The notes below the pieces were generated by a model, which saw only the letters and a program-made list of their open reading frames with translations, had not been told where the DNA came from and did no database searches. A DNA stretch of 64,000 bases. It comes from Pieris napi. Its lineage: Eukaryota > Arthropoda > Insecta > Lepidoptera > Pieridae. Of the stretch, positions 62,401 to 64,000 are shown piece after piece. Numbering within the stretch: position 1 is the stretch's first letter; each line of letters starts with the position of its first letter. Location: contig NC_062247.1 in the NCBI RefSeq assembly GCF_905475465.1, forward strand, positions 1,116,001 to 1,180,000. The letters are read 5' to 3'. A program made the translations under genes and the position numbers.

Positions 62401-62707
62401 TAATATTGAATTCAATAATCCAGGTGCCAGATCACGGGCGGCCCGACCGGAGCGCCTCGAAGAGGAGTACTACCCCCGCGATCAATACCACCGGTATCCG
62501 CGGGAATATCCGCGAGATCGCGACTATCACGATGGATATTCCCACGACTACCGAGCGGACGAGGCCTACGGTCACGATTACACGAGGGAGTACGGCCGCG
62601 ACTACGCCAGAGAGAGCTATCCCCGCGAAGAGCGAAGTGCCAGACCGCGCGAACGCGATCCGCCGGAGGACTACGGGCCGTCGAGACGCGCTCTCAACGC
62701 CCTCTAG
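35346..62707 (+). CDS. Ca-beta: Voltage-gated calcium channel beta subunit (whole gene span)
   Basis: This cytoplasmic MAGUK-type protein binds the alpha-1 pore subunit and supports surface expression and gating. Coding segments: 35346-35408 (or 42074-42124, or 44815-44835), 48756-48872, 50916-51035, 51766-51961, 54696-54921, 55328-55451 (or 55477-55600), 56302-56442, 57540-57707, 58417-58510 and 62424-62707. All junctions have AG acceptors and GT donors, and the phases are consistent. The chain is about 510 residues with exon 1a (506 with 1b, 496 with 1c). In the 1a form: N-terminal variable part 1-60, SH3 about 62-135, HOOK about 136-200, guanylate-kinase-like domain about 208-392 ([20 protein letters not shown] is the conserved alpha-interaction segment), and tail 393-510. 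Conservation across SH3 and GK leaves little doubt about the family. Confidence 0.93.
35783..36075 (-). pseudogene. maT/Tc-type (D37D-like) transposase remnant
   Basis: The minus strand reads GFIRAEDWPSSSPDLNPLDF, then a stop, then LEDMASSKRHFDIESLKKSL and SIDSWPNRFRACIKAKSGHF. WPSSSPDLNPLD carries the last catalytic Asp of IS630/Tc1/mariner transposases, and the spacing fits the maT-type group. At least two in-frame stops make it inactive. It lies about 370 bp downstream of exon 1a, inside the first Ca-beta intron. Confidence 0.8.
36505..36960 (+). pseudogene. Mariner transposase fragment
   Basis: The + strand reads DYYVALLERLKKQIAGKRPN, then a degenerate catalytic block (DKSIKTM, preceded by a stop and frame slip), then ELLPHPPYSPDLAPTDVFLF and RMLARYKFCADEEVIAATET. 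SPDLAPTD contains the third catalytic Asp of a D34D mariner. The second Asp region is destroyed and the N-terminal half is missing, so this is a dead copy. It lies head-away from the maT remnant just upstream. Confidence 0.9.
36965..38090. other. Ca-beta intron; a perfect hairpin, otherwise unassigned
   Basis: Apart from the hairpin at 37169-37210, I see no repeat or gene I can name. A GC-richer patch at 37590-37690 has short frames on both strands without known motifs. Confidence 0.4.
37169..37210. repeat. Perfect 20-bp hairpin with 2-nt loop
   Basis: TGAGTGCCACAAATTGATAA (37169-37188), loop TG, exact inverse at 37191-37210. Confidence 0.85.
38095..38300 (+). mobile_element. LINE 3' UTR (family E)
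   Basis: 'gggttgcctgtaagagatcgc' and 'gttagcgataaggctgcccg' are followed by an 'atgaataaataaat' tail. It is like 7025 and 56530. Confidence 0.6.
38303..38555 (-). mobile_element. tRNA-derived SINE
   Basis: An inverted copy: the tail 'ggcgctgcaacctttttagg' comes first and the head ends at 'actaagccaatac', with 'ggggatcgaacctat' as its B-box. Confidence 0.6.
38560..39700. other. Ca-beta intron, nothing recognised
   Basis: A frame at 38758-38967 (+) has no family features. Confidence 0.4.
39705..40035. mobile_element. GAAGTGAAAC-type MITE, reverse copy
   Basis: It starts GAAGTGAAACGTCTTA and ends CCTCATGCGCCCAAAGAACTTC. Its right half is the reverse complement of the left part of 2802-3168. 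Confidence 0.6.
40258..40490 (-). mobile_element. LINE 3' end fragment (family B)
   Basis: 'aggaggcaaacgggccggagg', 'acactcaataccagaaggctc' and 'gggcagctggttccacatagtgg' together span the 3' UTR and the WNQLP-coding part. Confidence 0.6.
40640..41140 (+). pseudogene. Jockey-type LINE RT fragments, duplicated and broken
   Basis: Two partial copies follow each other ('gtaccggaacaaactgttgtc' at 40650 and 'gtaccggaataaactggtgtc' at 40794). Each is followed by 'ctaaatcnagtccnattta', the FNPKKTQV-coding region. The second continues to 'actgggcgttgac' (LGVD) and 'ctaaattagcctt'. Matching sequence is at 45600-45830. Frameshifts make both copies dead. Confidence 0.65.
41150..41850. other. Ca-beta intron; weak family B LINE scrap
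   Basis: At 41150-41225 (+) 'atcaggtgaggttcctgcccg' suggests a family B terminus. I recognise nothing in the rest. Confidence 0.35.
41850..42073 (+). promoter_or_regulatory. Ca-beta: GC/CpG-rich promoter-like region of exon 1b
   Basis: About 220 bp very rich in CpG (cgcgcggccgtcggggtgac and similar), sharply different from the AT-rich flanks. It ends at the ATGATG of exon 1b. Frames on both strands here (for example + 41853-42077) are by-products of the composition. A 5' UTR or promoter is the simplest reading. Confidence 0.5.
42074..42124 (+). CDS. Ca-beta: Ca-beta alternative first coding exon 1b
   Basis: ATG ATG begins MMGYNSQGHGYNKLFAQ and stops in phase 0 at a GTGCGT donor (42125). A join to exon 2 gives FAQ-GSADSN, which echoes vertebrate beta isoforms in which a variable N-terminus ends in Gln before GSADSY. 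The CpG-rich block immediately upstream supports a promoter here. A second ATG directly follows the first. Confidence 0.6.
42125..43820. other. Ca-beta intron, nothing recognised
   Basis: AT-rich; no frame or repeat I can name. Confidence 0.4.
43822..44700. mobile_element. Tigger/pogo-like transposon remnants
   Basis: The left border CAGAGGTATCTCGATAATTT resembles Tigger-type inverted ends, and 'caaattatcgagtgtcaac' and 'taaattatcgagagtcgac' are further end-like blocks. A roughly 105-bp segment ('tttcgaaataaaaatttgtgaatt' to 'cttatttacttgagtcccc') occurs twice (44055-44155 and 44402-44497). A short frame at 44585-44680 reads ISRQRQGTPMLDPRL, similar to the DNA-binding part of Tigger transposases. 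No complete transposase is present. Confidence 0.5.
44158..44200. repeat. Perfect 20-bp hairpin with 3-nt loop
   Basis: ATTTAAACGCTAGTATAAAT (44158-44177), loop ATT, exact inverse 44181-44200. It lies between the two repeated Tigger-like segments. Confidence 0.85.
44815..44835 (+). CDS. Ca-beta: Ca-beta alternative first coding exon 1c
   Basis: ATG starts MKNYKPL and stops in phase 0 at a strong GTAAGAAT donor, giving a very short N-terminus before GSADSN. A 9-codon upstream frame (ATG 44789, MQWAFAHVK, stop TGA overlapping this ATG) could repress translation. Alternatively, CAG at 44791-44793 after a T-rich tract may be an acceptor. The segment 44794-44835 would then be an internal exon whose frame (GVRARQMKNYKPL) is open. 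Confidence 0.5.
45365..46015 (+). pseudogene. Jockey-type LINE reverse transcriptase fragment
   Basis: The + strand encodes pieces such as NPKKTQV, ASIGILGVDISNDVQFRGHL, GKAKLASKKLSVLSKARRYI and TPGHRLQLYKVQIRPHMEV, then sequence ending near a PS-like motif. This is the C-terminal half of a Jockey/R1-like reverse transcriptase (after the YADD region). It has frame slips near 45650 and after 45900, so it is inactive. Confidence 0.75.
46022..46200 (+). mobile_element. tRNA-derived SINE with internal deletion
   Basis: The head AGTGTTGGCCTAGTGGCTTC, CTGAGGTCGTAGGTTTGATC is followed by a deletion to 'gctcgaacggtgacgg' and the tail 'acttgcctattagattga'. It directly adjoins the Jockey fragment. Confidence 0.65.
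46280..46440. mobile_element. hAT-like MITE, right-end fragment
   Basis: 'gttaacgaaacacagtaagtaaatttt' and 'ccctgtggggcgtaggc', 'cacgttgggaaacacta' match the interior and right end of 56999-57414. Confidence 0.55.
46867..48364. mobile_element. TA-flanked ~1.5-kb inverted-repeat transposon
   Basis: TCCGGTCAATTTAGAC at the left and its inverse (GTCTAATTTGACCGGA) at the right begin inverted repeats of about 175 bp, running to GCGATTTTCAGC and matching with few changes. Beyond that, the pairing resumes ('agttgtaatcgtcataatatg' near 47175 and its inverse near 48155) after an insertion of about 130 bp on the left. TA lies one base outside each end, as in IS630/mariner-type insertions. Between the repeats the minus strand holds the cysteine-rich pseudogene at 47338-47985. 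No transposase catalytic motif is visible, so the class is unproven. Confidence 0.75.
47338..47985 (-). pseudogene. CXC-like cysteine-rich protein remnant inside TIR element
   Basis: One minus-strand frame is open from about 47985 to 47338 except for two in-frame TAA codons (47762-47764 and 47504-47506). It reads GIRFLLTMYGAPKNI, ACLPPTSAAAH, stop, HLFRVYYQVQVWLGNQ, DWGWMLVDN, then CNCKKGCSAKCGCKKVGLFC and CSNCQGRSC, a closely spaced Cys cluster, then a stop and an acidic tail (EEDKEGEGREEEQEQEKAE). Proteins with 'LPPT ... H-FRVYYQ-Q-WLG ... WGW' plus this Cys cluster occur widely in animals as uncharacterised, often mobile, genes. Both stops could each be a single C-to-T change. Function is unknown. 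Confidence 0.65.
48365..48755. other. Ca-beta intron 1 end with family B LINE scrap
   Basis: A family B 3' end (+) lies at 48630-48700 ('gtcaggcctcctacccgtttgccccc'), 55 bp before the exon 2 acceptor. I recognise nothing else here. Confidence 0.45.
48756..48872 (+). CDS. Ca-beta: Ca-beta exon 2 (common)
   Basis: The TTTCAG acceptor ends at 48755 and the GTAAAT donor begins at 48873. These 39 codons (phase 0 to 0) read GSADSNYSQPSSELSLDEDR, then a charged helix ending LLQLDKAR. It matches the conserved start of the shared region in calcium-channel beta subunits (GSADSYTSRPS... in vertebrates), which leads into SH3. It is the acceptor for all alternative first exons. Confidence 0.93.
49468..49645 (-). 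mobile_element. LINE 3' end fragment (family B), decayed
   Basis: 'caataggggcaaatgagcctacg', 'cattgccggcctttaagag' and 'ccccccccactgggagtcgattccac' mark it within Ca-beta intron 2. Confidence 0.45.
49650..50915. other. Ca-beta intron 2, mostly unassigned
   Basis: The part 50290-50530 (TGAAGTTATACTTTTTTTGG, 'gaaaaatgatgagagtaaatttt') resembles 52855-53050, so it is a second copy of a dispersed element. Confidence 0.4.
50916..51035 (+). CDS. Ca-beta: Ca-beta exon 3 (SH3, first part)
   Basis: The CTTTCAG acceptor ends at 50915; the donor begins GTTCTA at 51036. These 40 codons (phase 0 to 0) read SKPVAFAVRTNVAYDGTIDD, then DSPVHGSAISF and ERDFLHIK. This is the N-terminal half of the beta-subunit SH3 domain. 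A family B LINE fragment starts about 20 nt after the donor, close enough to limit intronic splice signals. Confidence 0.95.
51055..51240 (-). mobile_element. LINE 3' end fragment (family B)
   Basis: 'ataggaggctgacctgatgatac', 'agtgcgttgccggccttttg' and 'cagtgggtagctggttccac' are family B landmarks; the minus frame carries WNQLPTEVFPNQFD. Confidence 0.6.
51766..51961 (+). CDS. Ca-beta: Ca-beta exon 4 (SH3 end and HOOK start)
   Basis: The acceptor ATTTTCAG ends at 51765 and the donor GTACGT begins at 51962. These 65 codons plus one base read EKYDNNWWIGRKVEVDADVG, FIPSPVKLEAVRSG, a Gly/Arg/Pro/Ser-rich linker, then TLPSRGSTPPTP. NNWWIGR and GFIPSP are diagnostic of the beta-subunit SH3 domain. 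The following low-complexity part is the HOOK region, which is where vertebrate beta genes also splice alternatively. Confidence 0.95.
52065..52375. mobile_element. Dispersed repeat (family F)
   Basis: 'tttgctgacccggcaaacg' to 'tcgatcgagccgtttcggagg' and 'gtgacacgaga' match 7943-8252. Confidence 0.6.
52380..54360. other. Ca-beta intron 4, MITE-like and unassigned DNA
   Basis: Blocks resembling the GAAGTGAAAC elements occur at 52488-52715. Sequence like 50380-50500 recurs at 52855-53050. The minus strand near 53690-53590 reads a coding-like LFSEPGKIIAEMSDNGGTKQ, possibly an old transposon piece that I cannot name. Confidence 0.4.
54365..54605 (+). mobile_element. LINE 3' end fragment (family B)
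   Basis: The + strand contains the WNQ-like 'tatggaaccagtcgcctactgaag', 'gacttagggtccttcaagaaaag' and the 'cttcctgcacgtctgcctcctg' terminus. It ends 90 bp before the exon 5 acceptor. Confidence 0.6.
54696..54921 (+). CDS. Ca-beta: Ca-beta exon 5 (HOOK end, GK start)
   Basis: The acceptor CCCAG ends at 54695 and the donor GTAAAA begins at 54922. It takes one base from exon 4 and ends in phase 2. The HOOK part is Gly/Arg-rich (EDSDTAGRGRGAGALPTG), then KPFFKKQEACTPYDVV and [18 protein letters not shown], then TDMMQKALFDFLKRRFEG. The second half is nearly invariant in the family and forms the start of the guanylate-kinase-like domain and alpha-1-binding segment. The P-loop is not a catalytic kinase type, as expected. 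Confidence 0.95.
55020..55215 (-). mobile_element. LINE 3' UTR fragment (family C)
   Basis: 'aatttctaatttcc'-type decay of the family, with 'caatcaagggcgtagaacgg' and 'actctccgccactctttttaa' clearly present. It ends about 110 bp before exon 6A. Confidence 0.5.
55328..55451 (+). CDS. Ca-beta: Ca-beta exon 6A (alternative GK exon)
   Basis: The acceptor ATTTCAG ends at 55327 and the donor GTATTA begins at 55452. It is 124 nt long, taking two bases from exon 5 and ending in phase 0. It reads IIITRVMADISLAKRSLLNN, then PSKRAIMERSNSRSTCLAEV and Q. The equivalent segment of other beta subunits (ITRVTADISLAKRS, NNPSK) lies in the GK core just after RFEGR. Exon 6B begins 25 nt downstream of its end and encodes the same segment. 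Confidence 0.93.
55477..55600 (+). CDS. Ca-beta: Ca-beta exon 6B (alternative GK exon)
   Basis: The acceptor GTTTCACAG ends at 55476 and the donor GTTCTG (weaker) begins at 55601. It is also 124 nt with the same phases. It reads IIITRVTADISLAKRSLLNN, then PPKKPLMDRANSRTNCLAEV and Q. It matches 6A at 33 of 42 residues counting the split Arg, but most third codon positions differ, so it is an old duplication held by selection. The 25-nt gap is too short to splice and use of both would shift the frame, so only one can be used per transcript. Confidence 0.9.
55735..55860 (-). mobile_element. LINE 3' end fragment (family B)
   Basis: 'gaacagggggaaaactggcagg', 'gatgttaagtgatactgccgccc' and 'gcgttgccggccttttaa' are present. 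It lies in the intron after exon 6B. Confidence 0.55.
56302..56442 (+). CDS. Ca-beta: Ca-beta exon 7 (GK)
   Basis: The acceptor TTTTCAG ends at 56301 and the donor GTAATA begins at 56443. These 47 codons (phase 0 to 0) read TEIERIFDLARTLQLVVLDC, DTINHPSQLAKTSLAPTI and VYLKISSPK. EIERIF-LA, LQLVVLD and DTINHPSQL are signature strings of the beta-subunit guanylate-kinase-like domain. Confidence 0.96.
56530..56740 (-). mobile_element. LINE 3' UTR (family E)
   Basis: 'aacgggcggccttatcgctaa' and 'gcgatctcttccaggcaaccc' are the inverse of the copies at 7025 and 38095. It starts at an 'aataaat'-rich tail near 56530. Confidence 0.6.
56999..57414. mobile_element. hAT-like MITE (TIR CAGTGTTTCCCAAC)
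   Basis: CAGTGTTTCCCAAC at the left and its exact inverse GTTGGGAAACACTG at the right form 14-bp ends of hAT type. 'gccccaccttag' and 'cccccctgtaaggcg' lie just inside. The 8-bp flanks are not identical, so I claim no duplication. A right-end fragment of the same family is at 46280-46440. Confidence 0.7.
57540..57707 (+). CDS. Ca-beta: Ca-beta exon 8 (GK)
   Basis: The acceptor TTCCAG ends at 57539 and the donor GTACGT begins at 57708. These 56 codons (phase 0 to 0) read VLQRLIKSRGKGQSKNLSVQ, MVAAEKLAQCPNEMFDLIL, DDNQLEDACQRIADHLE. LQRLIKSRGKSQ and NQLEDAC are near-invariant in the family. This completes most of the GK-like domain. Confidence 0.96.
57957..58270. mobile_element. MITE-like repeat, copy 1 of pair
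   Basis: It starts TTTTGAAGTGAAAACTTC and ends CAAGTTTTCACTTCTGCC, then 'ggcactcccggagtgcaaccc'. It is nearly identical to 61134-61480 except for a 25- to 30-bp segment missing here. Confidence 0.7.
58340..58415 (-). mobile_element. Family B LINE scrap at exon 9 acceptor
   Basis: 'acctcacaatgccaaaagactgg' and 'cttttaaaattggtacgatcc' look like a decayed family B piece that ends within 25 bp of the acceptor. Confidence 0.4.
58417..58510 (+). CDS. Ca-beta: Ca-beta exon 9 (C-terminal linker)
   Basis: The acceptor TTGCAG ends at 58416 and the donor GTGAGT begins at 58511. These 31 codons plus one base start NYWNATHPPVAAA, matching the conserved EAYWKATHPP region that closes the GK-like domain in other beta subunits. 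The rest is Pro/Ala/His-rich (APHPSHAATPHAQP). It ends in phase 1, which matches exon 10 (62424). A stop-containing alternative partner lies at 61818. Confidence 0.9.
58511..59839. other. Ca-beta intron 9, nothing recognised
   Basis: AT-rich intron sequence with some inverted short motifs (GTCAAA and TTTGAC blocks) but no named element. Confidence 0.4.
59840..60102. mobile_element. hAT-like MITE with 8-bp target duplication
   Basis: CAGTGGCGTAAC at the left and GTTACGCCACTG at the right form the inverted ends. Flanks are CCCGCGTA (59832-59839) and ACCGCGTA (60103-60110), identical at 7 of 8 positions, the duplication length typical of hAT. The interior is noncoding. Confidence 0.8.
60217..60423 (+). 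other. Unassigned 68-codon ORF in intron
   Basis: ATG begins ANTAPKPTVLFMMYAQTIHN, followed by a Lys/Asn/Ile-rich end. It is more balanced than typical AT-driven frames here, but I recognise no motif and see no splice context. It lies within intron 9 of Ca-beta. Confidence 0.15.
60424..61130. other. Ca-beta intron 9, nothing recognised
   Basis: A 22-bp palindrome-like motif (TGAATAGATT, then AATCTATTCA) lies near 60783. No gene or named repeat is seen. Confidence 0.4.
61134..61480. mobile_element. MITE-like repeat, copy 2 of pair
   Basis: It starts TTGAAGTGAAAACTTCTTTA and ends CAAGTTTTCACTTCAGCC, then 'ggcactcccggagtgcaaccc'. It lies in the same orientation as 57957-58270, about 3 kb away across exon 9. 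Confidence 0.7.
61818..61843 (+). CDS. Ca-beta: Possible alternative terminal exon of Ca-beta
   Basis: A good acceptor (TTCATTTCAG, ending 61817) could receive exon 9 in phase 1. The joined frame would add VQASGQAH and stop at TAG 61841-61843. This would replace the long basic tail with eight residues. The support is only acceptor and phase. The neighbouring frame (YKHLGKRISIAEDH) is also open and may be the real reading if this is an unrelated piece. Confidence 0.2.
62424..62707 (+). CDS. Ca-beta: Ca-beta exon 10 (C-terminal tail)
   Basis: The acceptor ATCCAG ends at 62423. It completes the phase-1 codon from exon 9 (Gly), then reads ARSRAARPERLEEEYYPRDQ and continues in a Tyr/Arg/Asp/Glu/His-rich run (YGHDYTREYGRDYARE), ending GPSRRALNAL and TAG at 62705-62707. 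The tail of beta subunits is variable, but this continuation in phase with a clear acceptor makes it the main terminal exon. Tail composition suggests disorder. Confidence 0.88.
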
Positions 62708-64000
62708 CCCCTGCCTCGTGTCTCTGCACCGTATCCGGACCGTTCGGCGAAGAAGCTCTCGGTGGAAGATGTCGTCTCCCGCGTCGTGGGGCTCGCGATG
62801 CGCGGGTGTGTCGAAGGATTATTGTTTTGGACCGCTTGGCCACTCTCATCTCTTAGTACCCGCCTTAATAGCACCGATATCCTTGCAACTCATCGAGCTA
62901 CGAGATTTTACGTCGATACACTTATGCACTTTCATCGATGATATTATTAATTAATTGTAAATATAGATAGGCCCGCCGGTCGAGGGGCGTTCGAGCTCTC
63001 TATCGAGGCGATAGACGTTCGGGGAATCCCAGAGGCTTCGGTGGGATACGGTGCGGAGGACGCACGCGGTGCTTACGGACCGGTTGTTTTGCCATTTTGT
63101 GTAATTTTCAGAGATTTTGAGTATCCGTTTTCGCGCATAAAGACGCTGTTTCGATTTCCTGAGCTTTGGTGGCTTTGAGAACGGAACGAAGCCGGCTTCT
63201 TGGATCTATATATGTTGTGATTATTTATGCTATTGCTAGCTAATAATTTTCGTTCGGCGATGTAGATGTTGATTTTAAGTATTTATATTTAAAAATAATT
63301 CTAAATAGTAGAATTGGAGTATATTTGTAAAAAATACGTTGCGTTTAATAGTAATTTATTCAAAATATTGCAAGTTAAAGTCCTTGTAAAAATATGGACC
63401 AATTCCCTGTTCCATAATTTGTTCTGTTTTCCTAATAATGTAAAATAATTAATTGACTTTGCTAGGAGGCCAACAGACGGCTTTCTGGGCTTCAGTTTTT
63501 GGTGTAAATGATTGTGTCGTGAAGAGATATAGAGAGGTGCCGTCATAGTATATCATAATTTGCGAGTTAAAACACTAGAAAGCGGTCATAACAACTACGG
63601 TACGGTACGGTACTATTAAAGGTATAAATACCAGCGCTGTACAGTCTATGAACTGATATGTTTAAATTCCCGTATTATAAACATTAGTACTTTGATTCGT
63701 CAATTTAATTATAGCATCTGCGATAAATTTCACGTCTTATTTTACAATACTTGCAAAAATTTACAGTTGTTAAATTCCGAAGGTAGTTCAAGAAAATTTT
63801 TGTGTTTGTCGCGGAGTGTCATATGAATTATTTTCCTATACGTTTGTGCTAGTAGATTGTATACGTATGGAATTGTCTAACGTTATTGACAGCTCTATGG
63901 CGGCACCGTAAGGTACGAATCACGTCTGTATAAATACTGAATTATCTCTAGTGCCGTTAGATATTATCTAATACCCATTTTTTGGACATACTCTTGTAAT
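62708..64000 (+). other. Ca-beta 3' UTR and downstream DNA
   Basis: The first 500 bp are GC-richer than intron DNA and hold no other long + frame in register. I see no plain AATAAA signal in this window, so the polyadenylation site may use a variant or lie beyond 64000. A small tandem GGTAC run lies near 63600. Confidence 0.35.

Noticed and set aside
62406..62954. 182-codon + frame overlapping Ca-beta exon 10
   Set aside because: It is a different frame across the same codons, produced by the GC-rich repetitive tail. The exon 10 frame has a matching acceptor and phase.
1..64000. CRISPR array, bacterial operon or viral genome
   Set aside because: No regularly spaced direct repeats, no compact gene arrangement, and clear spliceosomal exons show an animal nuclear genome.

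Overview
The window reads as a lepidopteran (moth or butterfly) nuclear genome segment. It is AT-rich and intron-rich, and it is packed with truncated LINE 3' ends, tRNA-derived SINEs and short inverted-repeat DNA elements of types common in Lepidoptera. No bacterial-type operon, CRISPR array or rRNA gene is visible. All coordinates come from reading splice sites, frames and repeats by eye; no search was run, so family names rest on recalled conserved motifs.

The right half (35.3-62.7 kb, + strand) holds one large host gene, the voltage-gated calcium channel beta subunit (Ca-beta, CACNB family). Its common exons start at 48756, 50916, 51766, 54696, 55328 or 55477, 56302, 57540, 58417 and 62424. 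They encode the N-terminal variable segment, SH3 domain, HOOK linker, guanylate-kinase-like domain and a basic, Tyr/Arg/Asp-rich tail. All junction phases agree and the chain ends at TAG 62705-62707. Two features make the locus notable. First, there are three separate candidate first coding exons (ATG at 35346, 42074 and 44815), each ending in phase 0 at a GT donor and so each able to join the exon at 48756. Second, two 124-nt versions of the same guanylate-kinase exon lie only 25 nt apart; they look mutually exclusive, both for steric reasons and because including both would break the frame.

The left half (1-35 kb) is mostly repeats and unassigned AT-rich DNA. Its centrepiece is a complete non-LTR retrotransposon on the - strand (16606-20853), flanked by a perfect 13-bp target-site duplication. 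ORF1 (coiled coil plus RNA-binding-like region) and ORF2 (AP endonuclease plus reverse transcriptase) are both open. They overlap by about 30 nt, and the overlap contains an in-phase A AAA AAC heptamer, the canonical -1 ribosomal frameshift site, leading exactly into an ORF2 that has no AUG before its endonuclease domain. Two orphan exon-like segments (8855-8890 and 25472-25702) may belong to an unrecognised gene.

Other mobile DNA includes mariner and maT-type transposase remnants downstream of exon 1a, Jockey-type RT fragments, a 1.5-kb TA-flanked inverted-repeat element carrying a broken cysteine-rich ORF (46867-48364), several MITEs including one hAT-like copy with a near-perfect 8-bp duplication, and some perfect hairpins. 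Many LINE fragments lie inside Ca-beta introns, some within 100 bp of splice sites.
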